In this document: positions 15,027-24,019 of the stretch, piece after piece | Numbering within the stretch: position 1 is the stretch's first letter | How the letters are laid out: every line of letters starts with the position of its first letter | Origin: Sphingomonas caeni | GTDB lineage: Bacteria > Pseudomonadota > Alphaproteobacteria > Sphingomonadales > Sphingomonadaceae | Direction: 5' to 3' | Assembly (NCBI RefSeq): GCF_026013415.1 | Contig: NZ_JAPDOK010000004.1 | Coordinates: 62,001-126,000 of the forward strand | Length of the DNA stretch: 64,000 nucleotides | Program-made: the position numbers and the translations under genes | Notes under the pieces: generated by a model | Database searches by the model: none | Seen by the model: the letters and a program-made list of their open reading frames with translations, nothing else | What the model was told of the DNA's origin: nothing

Positions 15027-15070
15027 GTGTCCACAACCCTATCCACCGGGTGCGAGCAGGGTTATCCACG
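15027..15070. promoter_or_regulatory. Cluster of three DnaA-box-like sites upstream of nrdA
   Basis: Against TTATCCACA, 15062-15070 (ttatccacg) matches 8 of 9, and 15027-15035 (gtgtccaca) and 15039-15047 (ctatccacc) each match 7 of 9. All three have the same orientation within 44 bases, 140-190 bp before the nrdA start. DnaA regulates nrd genes in other bacteria, so these may couple the gene to replication initiation. Confidence 0.5.
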
Positions 15071-15124
15071 GGCTTATGCCCATGGCTTACGCCTACCAGT
15101 GCTTGAGCCTGCCCCTCAGTGCAA

Positions 15125-15140
15125 CCACTACAGATTGTGC
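15125..15140. promoter_or_regulatory. NrdR-box-like palindrome upstream of nrdA
   Basis: ccactacagattgtgc agrees at 12 of 16 positions with the NrdR consensus ACACTATATATTGTGT, which I quote from memory. It lies about 240 bp upstream of the nrdA start. NrdR boxes normally come in pairs about three helical turns apart. I did not find a convincing second copy at that spacing. Confidence 0.45.
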
Positions 15141-15348
15141 TTAATCGGGACGCGAGGCAATAGGTGAAATTACAGTTCGGTGACTCGGTTCGTCGCTAAA
15201 ATGACTCGTTTCACGGACGCGGGAACAGGGTGCGGCGCAGCGACGCACGGACCTTCCTCGGGTTTTCAAAACGCAAGCGGGAAGTGGTTAACGCGAAAAA
15301 TTTTTGGGTGGATGGATTGAGAGCGGGTTCGGCGGCCCCAGCCCTCTC
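15141..15348. other. Remaining gene-free DNA between nrdA and the GGDEF-EAL gene
   Basis: This is the part of the 14884-15444 stretch not covered by the DnaA/NrdR sites or the repeat at 15349-15430. It contains ggtgactcggttcgtcgctaa and an AT-rich gcgaaaaatttttggg near 15300. I see no gene or clear promoter in it. Confidence 0.3.
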
Positions 15349-15430
15349 CGTCATCCCGGCAGAAGCCGGGAGCCAGGGCCACACAGGGTATCGCTCGCGA
15401 CTCTGGGTCCCGGCTTTCGCCGGGATGACG
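15349..15430. repeat. Inverted repeat with cgtcatcccggc ends (family C)
   Basis: The left arm cgtcatcccggcagaagccggga (15349-15371) and the right arm tcccggctttcgccgggatgacg (15408-15430) are near-perfect complements with about 36 bases between. This is a widespread proteobacterial repeat type, common in sphingomonads. It lies just beyond the stop of the GGDEF-EAL gene and may act as a transcription end or mRNA stabiliser. Confidence 0.8.
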
Positions 15431-15444
15431 AATTCAATGCCCGA

Positions 15445-18357
15445 TCAGGCCCCCGAGCGGCGGCGTTCGCTGCCCCGCCCTGCCAGATAGGCGGCGACCT
15501 GGTCCGCGGGGAGGGGGCGGGCGAAGAGATAGCCTTGCGCCAGCTTGCAGCCGCGGCCGCGCAGGAAGGCGGCCTGGGCCTCGGTCTCGACGCCCTCGGC
15601 GACGGTGGTGAGCTGGAGCGCCTCGCCCAGCCGCAGCACCACCTCGATGATCGCGCGGTCGCCGGCGCGGTCTTCGATACCCGAGACGAACGATTGGTCG
15701 ATCTTGAGCGTATCGACCGGGAACTGGCGCAGATGGGCGAGGCTGGAAAAGCCGGTGCCGAAATCGTCGAGCGCGATCGTCATCCCCGAGCCACGCAGCG
15801 TCTGGAGCGCGTGAAGCACATGGCCGTCGCTGTCGCCGAGGAACGCGGTCTCGGTGATTTCGAGTTCGAGCGATGTCGGTGCCACGCCGTGGCGCGCGAT
15901 CCGCGCGAGCAGGCGTTCCGCGTATCCGGGATGGCGAAACTCGGCGGCGGAGGCGTTGATCGCGACGCGGCCGACATCGATCCCGGCATCGGCCCAGCGG
16001 CGGACATCGGTGAGAACGGCCTCGACCATCGTCTCGCCGAGCACCGCGGCGAGTTCGGCATCGTCAAAGGCGTGCGCGATCGTCGCGGGGCTCTGCACCC
16101 CCCATTGCGGATGGCGCCAGCGGAACAGCGCTTCGAAGCCCATGACGCGGCCCGAGCCGAACGCGATCTTGGGCTGGTAGAAGGGCTGGGTCCAATCATT
16201 GTCGATCACGCTGCGCGCCTGGTGGAGCATGGTTGCGTGGTGGCGGAGCGTGGCGCGCATCGCCGGATCGAAGCGGCGCACCGTGGCGCGGCCATCGCCC
16301 TTCGCCGAATAGAGCGCGATATCGGCGCTCTTGATCAGCTCCTCGGCATCGGTCGCGTGCTCGGGAAAGCCCGCGACGCCGACGCTGGCGCGCAGGTCGA
16401 TCGCCGAACCGTCGAGCGCGAAGGGCTGGCGGAACAAGGCGAGCAGCTCGGCGGCGAGCGGTTCGGCATGGGCCGCGGCGATATCGGGCAGCACCACCGC
16501 GAATTCGTCGCCGCCGAAGCGCGCGAGCACCGCGCCGGGGGGCAGCGCCGAGCCGATCCGGTCGCCGAAGGTGCGCAGCACCAGGTCGCCGGCATGATGG
16601 CCGTGGCTGTCGTTGATCGCCTTGAAATTGTCGAGGTCGACGAGGAGCAGCGACAAGGGCTGGCTGCGCGTCATCGCCGCGCCCAGCGCCGCCTCGAGCG
16701 CGGTCTGGAAGGCGGCGCGATTGGGCAGGCCGGTGACCGCGTCGTGCGTCGCGGTCCAGTGGATACGGTCCTGCGCGGTCTTTTCTTCGGTCACGTCCTT
16801 GGCGGTGACGATCACGCGGACGAGCCGGCCGCCCTCGTCATAGATCGGGTGGCCCTGGGTCGCGACCCAGCGCAACGCACCGTCGTTCTTGCGGAAGATG
16901 CGGCGCAGCCCGCGATACTGATGGGTGAAATCGCCGCGGCGCGCGCGGCGTTCATGCTCGGCCGCGTCGGCCTGGTCGTCGGGATGGATCAGTGCATGCG
17001 CGCTCGCCTGATCGGCGGGCTCGTCTGCATCGACCCCCAGGATCGCGCGGAGCTCGTCGGACCAGTGCAGCGTATCGGTACGCGCGTCATAGTCCGAAAT
17101 GCCCAGCCCCGACGCGGCGACGGCGAGGCGAAGCCGCTCCTCGCTGACGCGCATCGCCGCCTCGGCGGCGCGCTTCTCGGTCAGGTCGATCATCGCGCCG
17201 ATCGTGCGCACCGGCATGCCATTGGCATCGCGGATCACCTGGCCGCGATTGAGCGCATGGGCATAGCTGCCGTCGGCCCGCTCGAACCGGTATTCGCTCT
17301 CCCAGCTGGTGCCGCCGCCGCGCAGCACCGCCGCAGCCTGATCGGTCAGCCGCTGACGGTCGTCGGGATGGACGCGCGCGATCCACCAGTCGCGATGGAC
17401 CGTCGGCGAATCGAGCATATAGCCGAAGCGGCCGTCGAGCGGATCGCCCCAGGTGATGATGTTGGTGGCGAGATCCATGTCCCAGACGACGTCGCTGGTC
17501 GCCTGCGCGACGAGGCGATAGCGTTCCTCGGCGGCGCGCAGCTTGGCCTCGGCCAGCACCGCGTCGTGGATATCCTCGGTGAAACCGTACCAACGGATGA
17601 TCTCGCCCGCTTGGCCGCGGCGCGGCCAGGCGCGCGAACGCACCCAGCGGTCGCCGCGATCGGGGGTGCGGACGCGGAAACGAACGTCGTAGGGGTCGCC
17701 GGTCTTCAGGCAGCGCTCGAACTCGGCGGGATGCGCGAAATCCGCGAGCGGGACGGCGAGCGCCTGTTCGCGCGTCTGACCCGAAAAGGCGCACCAGCGA
17801 TCGTTGACCGACAGGATGCGGCCGTCGGGCGATGCGGTCCAGGGCATCTGGGGGTTGAGCTCGACGGCGTGGCGATGATCCTCCTGCGCCTCGGCGAGCC
17901 GCGTCTCGGCGTCGCGCTGCGCCGAAATGTCAATCATCATGCCGACCCATTTGGCGACGCGCCCGTCGGGGCCGAGCACCGGTACGGCGCGGACATTGGA
18001 CCAGCACCAGGTGCCATCGGCGCGGCGCAAACGGAATTCGCTGTCGAGATCGGTCCGGTCGCGCATCGCCTGGACGCGAAGCTCGGCGATCCGCTGGCGA
18101 TCCTCGGGATGGATCGCGTCGATCCAGCCGAAGCCGCGCGCCTCTTCATAGCTGAGCCCGGTATAGGCGAGCCAGCTCGGCGAGATTTCGGTCGCGAACC
18201 CCAGCGCGTCGGTATCGAACACCGCCTGGGTGAGCATGCCCCGCATCAGCCGCGAATGCGCATCTCCCTCCGGCGCGGAATCGGCGTCGGGCGGCGTCGA
18301 GGCGAGTTCAACCGTCTCGGCCGGGTCACGTCCGCTGGGAGGTTTGAACGGAACCAT
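15445..18357 (-). CDS. PAS-GGDEF-EAL bifunctional cyclic-di-GMP protein
   Basis: About 970 residues. Four successive PAS/PAC sensor domains occupy residues 40-530, with SWLAYTGLSYEE and repeated W...V.....RDxxG-type PAC ends. A GGDEF domain follows, with RFGGDEF near residue 610, then an EAL domain from about 720: FEALFRWRHPQ, INASAAEFRHP, EITETAFLG, DDFGTGFSSL, AEGVET and QGYLFARPL. Both sites keep the expected acidic residues, so it could make and degrade cyclic di-GMP, controlled by PAS ligands or redox. No membrane segment is seen. The ATG at 18357 has gaagg at good spacing. A TTG at 18384 is an alternative. Confidence 0.9.
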   Translation of the reverse strand: MVPFKPPSGRDPAETVELASTPPDADSAPEGDAHSRLMRGMLTQAVFDTDALGFATEISPSWLAYTGLSYEEARGFGWIDAIHPEDRQRIAELRVQAMRDRTDLDSEFRLRRADGTWCWSNVRAVPVLGPDGRVAKWVGMMIDISAQRDAETRLAEAQEDHRHAVELNPQMPWTASPDGRILSVNDRWCAFSGQTREQALAVPLADFAHPAEFERCLKTGDPYDVRFRVRTPDRGDRWVRSRAWPRRGQAGEIIRWYGFTEDIHDAVLAEAKLRAAEERYRLVAQATSDVVWDMDLATNIITWGDPLDGRFGYMLDSPTVHRDWWIARVHPDDRQRLTDQAAAVLRGGGTSWESEYRFERADGSYAHALNRGQVIRDANGMPVRTIGAMIDLTEKRAAEAAMRVSEERLRLAVAASGLGISDYDARTDTLHWSDELRAILGVDADEPADQASAHALIHPDDQADAAEHERRARRGDFTHQYRGLRRIFRKNDGALRWVATQGHPIYDEGGRLVRVIVTAKDVTEEKTAQDRIHWTATHDAVTGLPNRAAFQTALEAALGAAMTRSQPLSLLLVDLDNFKAINDSHGHHAGDLVLRTFGDRIGSALPPGAVLARFGGDEFAVVLPDIAAAHAEPLAAELLALFRQPFALDGSAIDLRASVGVAGFPEHATDAEELIKSADIALYSAKGDGRATVRRFDPAMRATLRHHATMLHQARSVIDNDWTQPFYQPKIAFGSGRVMGFEALFRWRHPQWGVQSPATIAHAFDDAELAAVLGETMVEAVLTDVRRWADAGIDVGRVAINASAAEFRHPGYAERLLARIARHGVAPTSLELEITETAFLGDSDGHVLHALQTLRGSGMTIALDDFGTGFSSLAHLRQFPVDTLKIDQSFVSGIEDRAGDRAIIEVVLRLGEALQLTTVAEGVETEAQAAFLRGRGCKLAQGYLFARPLPADQVAAYLAGRGSERRRSGA

Positions 18358-18457
18358 TGCGCCTTCGTCTACTCGTCGGGACAATCCTCCCGATTCACGA
18401 CCGTTAGCCCAGAACGATTAACGGGCTTTTCTTCAGTAGTTGTACGGAGACGGGGGA

Positions 18458-18808
18458 TCAGAATCTGAGGCCGAAGCGCGGTCCGGCCCAGACCATCGCG
18501 AGATAGAGGGCGATGGTCAGCGCGCAACCCAGCGCCAGCGCGGGCCAGAACCCGACGCCGTTCCTGAGCAAGGCGGGGATCAGCAGGAACATCGGCAGCG
18601 AGGGCAGCACGTACCAGAAGGTCGCATCGACATGCGCCGCCATATTCTCGGCATCGGGCTTGTCGCGCCACAACCAGATCATGCCGAGCAGCGAGATCAG
18701 CGGCAGCGACGCGACCAGCGCGCCGAACCCCGGATTGCGCTTGGCGATCTCGGAGACCAGCGCGATGATGATGCCGGAGATCGCGGCCTTGACGATGAGA
18801 TAGAGCAT
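18458..18808 (-). CDS. DUF3147 family membrane protein
   Basis: A 116-residue, almost wholly hydrophobic protein with four predicted helices. It shows the family pattern: an N-terminal VKAAISGIIIALVSEIAKR, GALVASLPLISLLGMIWLW, then TFWYVLPSLPMFLLIPALL and a final LGCALTIALYLAMVW. Function is unknown. It is divergent from the chromate transporter, with about 140 bp between the starts, so the two may share a regulatory region. Confidence 0.82.
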   Translation of the reverse strand: MLYLIVKAAISGIIIALVSEIAKRNPGFGALVASLPLISLLGMIWLWRDKPDAENMAAHVDATFWYVLPSLPMFLLIPALLRNGVGFWPALALGCALTIALYLAMVWAGPRFGLRF

Positions 18809-18947
18809 GGGCGGACGCTATCATCGCGCGTTTGCCGCGGCGATAGCTTTGCTTGGGTTGCCGCGCGGTGGAGCGCCGCATAGCATTGGGGTCAATGGGG
18901 CAGCCACCGGCCAGGCCTGCCCACCCCTTTGCCCGAGGACGCTGCGC

Positions 18948-20261
18948 ATGGCCGAACCCGCTTCTCCGAGTTTTTCCGAACTCGTCCGCGTTTCGGCGCG
19001 AATCGGCTGGCTGAGCTTCGGCGGTCCCGCCGGGCAGATCGCGCTGATGCACCGCGAGCTGGTCGATGAGCGCAAGTGGATCGGCGAGGCGCAGTTCCTG
19101 AATGCGCTCAACTTCTGCAATTTGCTCCCGGGGCCCGAGGCGCAGCAGCTGGCGACCTATATCGGCTGGAAGCTGCACGGGGTGCGCGGCGGGCTGGCGG
19201 CGGGGCTGCTGTTCGTGATCCCCGGCATGCTGGTGATGCTGGCGCTGTCGATCCTCTATGTGAGCGCGGCCGATCTGAGCTGGTTCGCGGCTTTGTTTCT
19301 GGGGGTGAAGGCCGCAGTGATCGCGATCGTCGCGCAGGCGCTGATCCGGGTCGGGGGCCGCGCGCTGACCACGGGTTTCCGGCGATGGGTCGCGGTGGCG
19401 GCGTTCGTGGCGCTGTTCGCCTTTGCGTTGCCGTTTCCGGCGGTGGTGCTCGGTGCGGGTCTGGTGGGCGCGCTGGTGGCGGGGGCGAAGCCCGAATGGC
19501 TCAAGCTGCATGCGGGCGGGCATGGCGAGAGCAGCGCGCAGCCGCGGCTGTGGAAGACGGCGGCGACGGTTGCGGCATGGTTGGGCGTCTGGGCGCTGCC
19601 GATGGCTTTGGTGTTCGTGCTGCTCGGGCCCGGCCATGTGCTGTGGGAGATCGGGCTCTTCTTCTCGAAGCTGGCGGTGGTGACCTTTGGCGGGGCCTAT
19701 GCGGTGCTCGCCTATATGGCGCAGCAGGCGGTGGAGACGCATGGCTGGCTGAGCGCGGGCGAGATGGCCGATGGGCTGGGGCTCGCCGAGACGACGCCGG
19801 GGCCGCTGATCCTCGTCACCCAGCATGTCGGTTTCGTCGCCGGGTGGCGCGAGGGCGGGGTGCTGGGGCCATGGGGCGGGGGGATCGCGGCGGCCTTGCT
19901 GACGACCTGGGTGACCTTCGCGCCCTGCTTCCTGTGGATCTTCGCCTTAGCGCCATGGATCGACCGGCTGCAATCGGCGAAGCGGCTGCAGGGCGGGCTG
20001 GCGGCGCTGACCGCGGCGGTGGTGGGGGTGATCGCCAATCTGTCGGTCTGGTTCGCGATCCATGTGCTGTTCGCGCGGGTGCGCGAAGTGGATGCGGGGC
20101 CGCTGCATCTGGGGGTGCCCGAGCTGGCGAGCTTCGACTGGCGGGCGGGGCTGCTTGCCGGCATTGCGGCGGTGTTGCTGCTCCGGCTCAAATGGGGGGT
20201 GCTGCGGGTGCTCGGCGTCGCCGCTGCGGGCGGGCTGGCGCTGCAACTGGCGGGAGTCTAG
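18948..20261 (+). CDS. chrA: Chromate transporter, two-domain ChrA type
   Basis: The 437-residue membrane protein contains two homologous CHR halves: GWLSFGGPAGQIALMHRELVDE with LLPGPEAQQL (N half) and VTFGGAYAVLAYMAQQAVE with ETTPGPLILV (C half). About ten membrane helices are visible. ChrA proteins export chromate, and some move sulfate. Full two-domain length argues for an efflux pump, though the substrate is inferred from family only. The ATG at 18948 follows gagga, and the longer frame upstream is not family-like. The amidase gene starts 31 bp later. Confidence 0.9.
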   Translation: MAEPASPSFSELVRVSARIGWLSFGGPAGQIALMHRELVDERKWIGEAQFLNALNFCNLLPGPEAQQLATYIGWKLHGVRGGLAAGLLFVIPGMLVMLALSILYVSAADLSWFAALFLGVKAAVIAIVAQALIRVGGRALTTGFRRWVAVAAFVALFAFALPFPAVVLGAGLVGALVAGAKPEWLKLHAGGHGESSAQPRLWKTAATVAAWLGVWALPMALVFVLLGPGHVLWEIGLFFSKLAVVTFGGAYAVLAYMAQQAVETHGWLSAGEMADGLGLAETTPGPLILVTQHVGFVAGWREGGVLGPWGGGIAAALLTTWVTFAPCFLWIFALAPWIDRLQSAKRLQGGLAALTAAVVGVIANLSVWFAIHVLFARVREVDAGPLHLGVPELASFDWRAGLLAGIAAVLLLRLKWGVLRVLGVAAAGGLALQLAGV

Positions 20262-20292
20262 GCTGGCCCCCCAAGCAATCGGGGGATCGGCG

Positions 20293-21906
20293 ATGCGGTG
20301 GTTGTTGGCGGCATTACTGGCGTTGGGCCTGACCGGGACCGCGACCGCGGTCGGGCTGACCAAGCCGATGGTCGAGGAAGCCTCGGTCGATCAGCTCCAG
20401 GCGATGATGACAGCGGGCCGCGCGACCAGCGTATCGATCACCCGGGGCTATCTCGCCCGGATCGCGGCGATGGACCGAAAGGGGCCGACCCTGCGCGCGG
20501 TGATCGCGGTCAATCCCAATGCGCTGGCCGAGGCGGCGGCGAGCGATGCGCGGCGCAAGGCCGGCAAGCTGCTCGGGCCGCTCGACGGGGTGCCGGTACT
20601 GATCAAGGACAATATCGAGACGCGCGACCAGCCGACCACCGCCGGGAGCCTGGCGCTGGCAGCCAATGACACCAAACGCGATGCGCCGATGGTGGCGCGG
20701 CTGCGCACGGCCGGCGCGGTGATCCTCGGCAAGACCAACCTCAGCGAATGGGCGAATATCCGCTCGACCCGGTCGATGAGCGGGTGGAGCGCGGTCGGCG
20801 GGCTGGTGCGCAATCCGTACGCGCTCGACCGGACGGCGTGCGGCTCTTCGAGCGGGACGGGCGCGGGGATCGCGGCGAGCTTCGCGGCGGTGGGGGTGGG
20901 GACCGAGACCGACGGATCGGTGGTCTGCCCCTCGTCGATGAACGGGCTGGTGGGGCTCAAGCCGACGCTGGGCGCGGTGAGCCGGACCTTCGTGGTGCCG
21001 ATCAGCCATAGCCAGGACACGCCGGGGCCGATGGGGCGGACGGTGAAGGATGTGGCGATGCTGTTCACCGCGATGACGGGCACCGATCCGGCGGATGCGG
21101 CGACCAGGGACGCCGACGCGCACCGGGTCGACTATGCCGCGGGGCTCTCGGCGGATGGGCTCAAGGGGGTGCGGGTCGGCTATTTGCGGCCGGTGATGAC
21201 CGAGGCGATGGGCAAGCGCTTCGACGCCGCGCTGGAAAGCCTGCGCGCGGCGGGCGCGGTGCTGGTCGAGGTCAAGCTGCCCAAGCTCGACGGGCTGGGC
21301 GCGGCGGAGTTCACCGTGCTGCAGGTCGAGCTGAAGGCCGATCTGAATAGCTATCTGGCGACCACGCCGAGCGGCGTGACCGCGCGGACGCTGGCGCTGC
21401 TGATCGATTTCAACACCGCCAATGCGGGCGCGGAAATGCCCTTTTTCGCGCAGGAGACCTTCGTGTCGTCGGACAAGATGAAGGGGCTCGACGATCCCGC
21501 CTATCTCGAGGCGCGCGCCAAATCGCAGCGGATGGCGGGCGAGGACGGGATCATGGCGATGCTGCGGACCGCCGATGTGCAGCTCTTCGTCACCCCGACC
21601 ACGGGGCCCGCCTGGCTGAGCGATCCGGTGCATGGCGATCAGGGATCGGGGCCGTCGGCGAGCCGGCTGCCCGCGGTTTCGGGCTATCCGCATCTGACCG
21701 TGCCGATGGGGCTGGTCGGTGGGCTGCCGGTGGGGCTCTCGTTCATCGGGCCGCCCTGGTCCGAGGCACTGTTGCTGCGTAGCGGCTATGCCTTCGAGCA
21801 GCAGGCGCATGCGCGGGTGAAGCCGGGTTATCTGCCGAGCGTGGCGGCGGATTTGAACGGCGTCATTATTCCGGTGAGCGGATCGCGTAAGGGCGGCGCA
21901 CGCTGA
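20293..21906 (+). CDS. Periplasmic amidase (amidase signature family)
   Basis: A 537-residue enzyme with a signal peptide (MRWLLAALLALGLTGTATA). The amidase-signature triad is complete: Lys in GVPVLIKDNIE, the cis-Ser in ACGSSSGTGAGIAASFAAVG, and the nucleophile Ser in TETDGSVVCPS. LVGLKPTLGAVSR and the tail VSGYPHLTVPMG are also typical. It would hydrolyse an amide bond in the periplasm. Substrates in this family range from aryl amides to peptide amides and cannot be told here. It probably shares transcription with chrA. Confidence 0.9.
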   Translation: MRWLLAALLALGLTGTATAVGLTKPMVEEASVDQLQAMMTAGRATSVSITRGYLARIAAMDRKGPTLRAVIAVNPNALAEAAASDARRKAGKLLGPLDGVPVLIKDNIETRDQPTTAGSLALAANDTKRDAPMVARLRTAGAVILGKTNLSEWANIRSTRSMSGWSAVGGLVRNPYALDRTACGSSSGTGAGIAASFAAVGVGTETDGSVVCPSSMNGLVGLKPTLGAVSRTFVVPISHSQDTPGPMGRTVKDVAMLFTAMTGTDPADAATRDADAHRVDYAAGLSADGLKGVRVGYLRPVMTEAMGKRFDAALESLRAAGAVLVEVKLPKLDGLGAAEFTVLQVELKADLNSYLATTPSGVTARTLALLIDFNTANAGAEMPFFAQETFVSSDKMKGLDDPAYLEARAKSQRMAGEDGIMAMLRTADVQLFVTPTTGPAWLSDPVHGDQGSGPSASRLPAVSGYPHLTVPMGLVGGLPVGLSFIGPPWSEALLLRSGYAFEQQAHARVKPGYLPSVAADLNGVIIPVSGSRKGGAR

Positions 21907-21946
21907 GCAGTGATGACGGCGGACTGAGGACCGTTCCGGATAAGCG

Positions 21947-22336
21947 CTAGCGCGCTGCAAACCTCGCCTGCCAGAGCAAGAGCAGCGGCACGACGACCAG
22001 CTCCATCCCGAGGCCGAAGAGGTGGCCTGTGGAAGGTGCGCCCATCACCGCCAGCGACAGCGCCCGGGCGAGGCCGCCGGCGATCACCATCGCGCCGAGC
22101 AGGCGGAAGCGCCCGGTTTGCGCCTCGATCCTCGGGATGCAGCTTGCGAAGCCGATCCCGAGCATCAGGAAAATGCCCGAGAGGTAGCGGAAATGACTGT
22201 CGAGATCGGGCGTCACCGGCGCCTTGGCGAGCCATGCCGCGCCGCGCAGCACGCCGATCGTGCCGAAGCCGAGCGGAACGAGGGCGGCAAGCGTACAGAC
22301 GATTTGGAGCAGGCGCCGTTCGACGCCCGGGGTCAC
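21947..22336 (-). CDS. DUF4345-like membrane protein
   Basis: A 129-residue protein with four membrane helices, starting at a GTG that overlaps the TGA of the gene upstream (GTGA). The layout LVPLGFGTIGVLRG, LDSHFRYLSGIFLMLGIGF, RLLGAMVIAGGLARALSL, and a final helix resembles the DUF4345 family. Role is unknown. Coupling to the DUF2721 gene suggests the two products act together. Confidence 0.65.
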   Translation of the reverse strand: MTPGVERRLLQIVCTLAALVPLGFGTIGVLRGAAWLAKAPVTPDLDSHFRYLSGIFLMLGIGFASCIPRIEAQTGRFRLLGAMVIAGGLARALSLAVMGAPSTGHLFGLGMELVVVPLLLLWQARFAAR

Positions 22337-22797
22337 TTGCCCTTGCCGTCGAGCTCGAGCAGCTCCTCGCGGACATGGATCGCGTCGAGCGAGAGGCGGA
22401 CCTCGATCAGGAAAAAGATCAGCCCCGCCATCAGCAGCAGCATCGACAGCACGAAGGTCGCCGCGACCACCCCGCCGATATGGAAGTTGACGAGCCGCGA
22501 CACGAACATCAGCGCCACCACGAGGCAGATCGAGAGCGCGCTGGCGACGACGAGGAAGATCGCCGAGTTGATCACCGTTACGCGCCGGTCGATCAGGCGG
22601 AGTTCCCAGACATGGCGGTCATGTTCGGGCCCGGTCGAGCGCGGATGGAGCGCCTCGACGGTGCGGGCGCGGTCGACGATGCGCGCGAGGCGGCCGACCA
22701 TGACGTTGAGGATCGCGCCGATCCCCGCGAGCAGGAAGACGGGCGCGATCGCCGTCTGGATCGTGTCCGCCACGGTGGAGAGCGAAGTGCTGATCAT
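22333..22797 (-). CDS. DUF2721 family membrane protein
   Basis: A 154-residue protein. The N-terminal helix (TAIAPVFLLAGIGAILNVM) is followed by a charged cytoplasmic segment with GRLARIVDRAR, then two long helices (VINSAIFLVVASALSICLVVALMF and VAATFVLSMLLLMAGLIFFLIEV). This pattern, with the conserved RIVDR, is that of DUF2721. Function is unknown. It is the first gene of a two-gene coupled operon and is divergent from the acetyltransferase at 22872, with 74 bp between the starts. Confidence 0.8.
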   Translation of the reverse strand: MISTSLSTVADTIQTAIAPVFLLAGIGAILNVMVGRLARIVDRARTVEALHPRSTGPEHDRHVWELRLIDRRVTVINSAIFLVVASALSICLVVALMFVSRLVNFHIGGVVAATFVLSMLLLMAGLIFFLIEVRLSLDAIHVREELLELDGKGK

Positions 22798-22871
22798 CGC
22801 CGCGCCTTATGCGGCCCGGCGCGGGCGGGCGTCAAACGGGTTGGTAAGAGATGGTGCGTTAAGCCGTAACG

Positions 22872-24002
22872 ATGTCGAAGCCGATGCCGCTCGCCGAATT
22901 CACGCGCCTGCCGCCGGTGCATGCGGTCGATTGTGTCGACGGGCTTGCGGGCGCGATCGACGATGCTGCGCGCGGCGCGGCGGAGAGCCACCGGTTCCTG
23001 CGCTATGGCTGGTATGAAGCGGCGCTCGCGGCCTATGGCGGCGCGGCGCGGACCCTGACCGTGGCGCGCGACGGCGAGACCGTCGCCGCGCTGCCGATGG
23101 TGGGGATGGGGCCGGACTGGCTCGGGCTCGCGAGCGTGCCGGGCTGCTATTGGCCGTTCCGCAGCTTTCCGGTGCGCGAGGATGCGGGCGTCGAGGCGAT
23201 CGAGGCGCTGCTGCCGCGGCTGGCGCGCGCGACGCGGGCGCTGCGGATCGGGCCGGTCTGTGACGGCGATCCGGGGCTCGAATTGCTCAAGGTTGCCGCC
23301 AAGGCGAAGGGCTGGGCGGTGCTCGACCGGTTTGTGGCAGATTCATTCGTGCTCGATATGGCGGCGCTGCGTGCGGAAGGGACCTGGCCGCGTAATTCGA
23401 CGCTCAAGAAGAACCGGTTCCATGAGAAGCATCTCGGCGCCCATGGCGCGCTCGACTGGAGCTTCGTGTCGGGCGAGGGCTGGAGCGATGCGGCTTTTGC
23501 TGCGCTCGGCACCATCGAGGAAAAGAGCTGGATCGCGGCGCGGACCGACGGGAGCGACGCCAAATTCACCGGCGCCGGCCATGGCGGTTTCTGGCGCGCG
23601 GCGGCGAAGGATCCGGTGATCGCTCAGATGATGTGGGCGGCGATGCTGCACGTCGATGGCGTGCCCTCGGCCTTTTCGTTCGACCTCAATGCGGGGGCGC
23701 TCAAATATGCGATCGCCAACAGCTATGACCCGGCCTATGGCAAGCATTCCCCCGGCAAGCTCTTGTATTACCGCAATTTGCTGCGCGCGATCGAGGACGG
23801 CATGACCGACGTGGATTGGGGCGCGGGCGATGGCGGGTACAAGGGGACGATCGGCGCGGTGAAAGGGCCGGCGATCCGCGACTGGCTGTTCGTGCGCCCC
23901 GGCGTCGATGCTTTTGCTGCGGCCATGCTGCGCAGCATCTGGCGGCGCAGCGGGCATCGGCAGACCGTTGCCGCGGTGCCGGAGCCGGCCGCCGAGGACT
24001 GA
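22872..24002 (+). CDS. CelD/BcsL-like acetyltransferase (BioF2-type GNAT)
   Basis: A 376-residue cytoplasmic protein. The first 160 residues (ending near DSFVLDM) and the following GNAT-like half with NSTLKKNRFHEKHLG, FWRAAAK, FSFDLNAGALKYAIANSYDPAYGKHSPGKLL-type strings fit the family named after CelD and seen in polysaccharide loci. The motif of a substrate-dependent acyl transfer to sugars is plausible but not proven. It is convergent with the RTX acyltransferase, with 17 bp between stops, and is probably not part of that operon. Confidence 0.8.
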   Translation: MSKPMPLAEFTRLPPVHAVDCVDGLAGAIDDAARGAAESHRFLRYGWYEAALAAYGGAARTLTVARDGETVAALPMVGMGPDWLGLASVPGCYWPFRSFPVREDAGVEAIEALLPRLARATRALRIGPVCDGDPGLELLKVAAKAKGWAVLDRFVADSFVLDMAALRAEGTWPRNSTLKKNRFHEKHLGAHGALDWSFVSGEGWSDAAFAALGTIEEKSWIAARTDGSDAKFTGAGHGGFWRAAAKDPVIAQMMWAAMLHVDGVPSAFSFDLNAGALKYAIANSYDPAYGKHSPGKLLYYRNLLRAIEDGMTDVDWGAGDGGYKGTIGAVKGPAIRDWLFVRPGVDAFAAAMLRSIWRRSGHRQTVAAVPEPAAED

Positions 24003-24019
24003 CGTCCGGGAGCTTGCCC

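Noticed and set aside
15304..18468. 1054-codon plus-strand frame opposite the GGDEF-EAL gene
   Set aside because: The minus strand has full PAS, GGDEF and EAL motifs. The plus frame is a shadow.
22872..24002. CelD-like acetyltransferase as a member of the RTX system
   Set aside because: It lies on the opposite strand, convergent with the acyltransferase gene, and its family belongs to other pathways.
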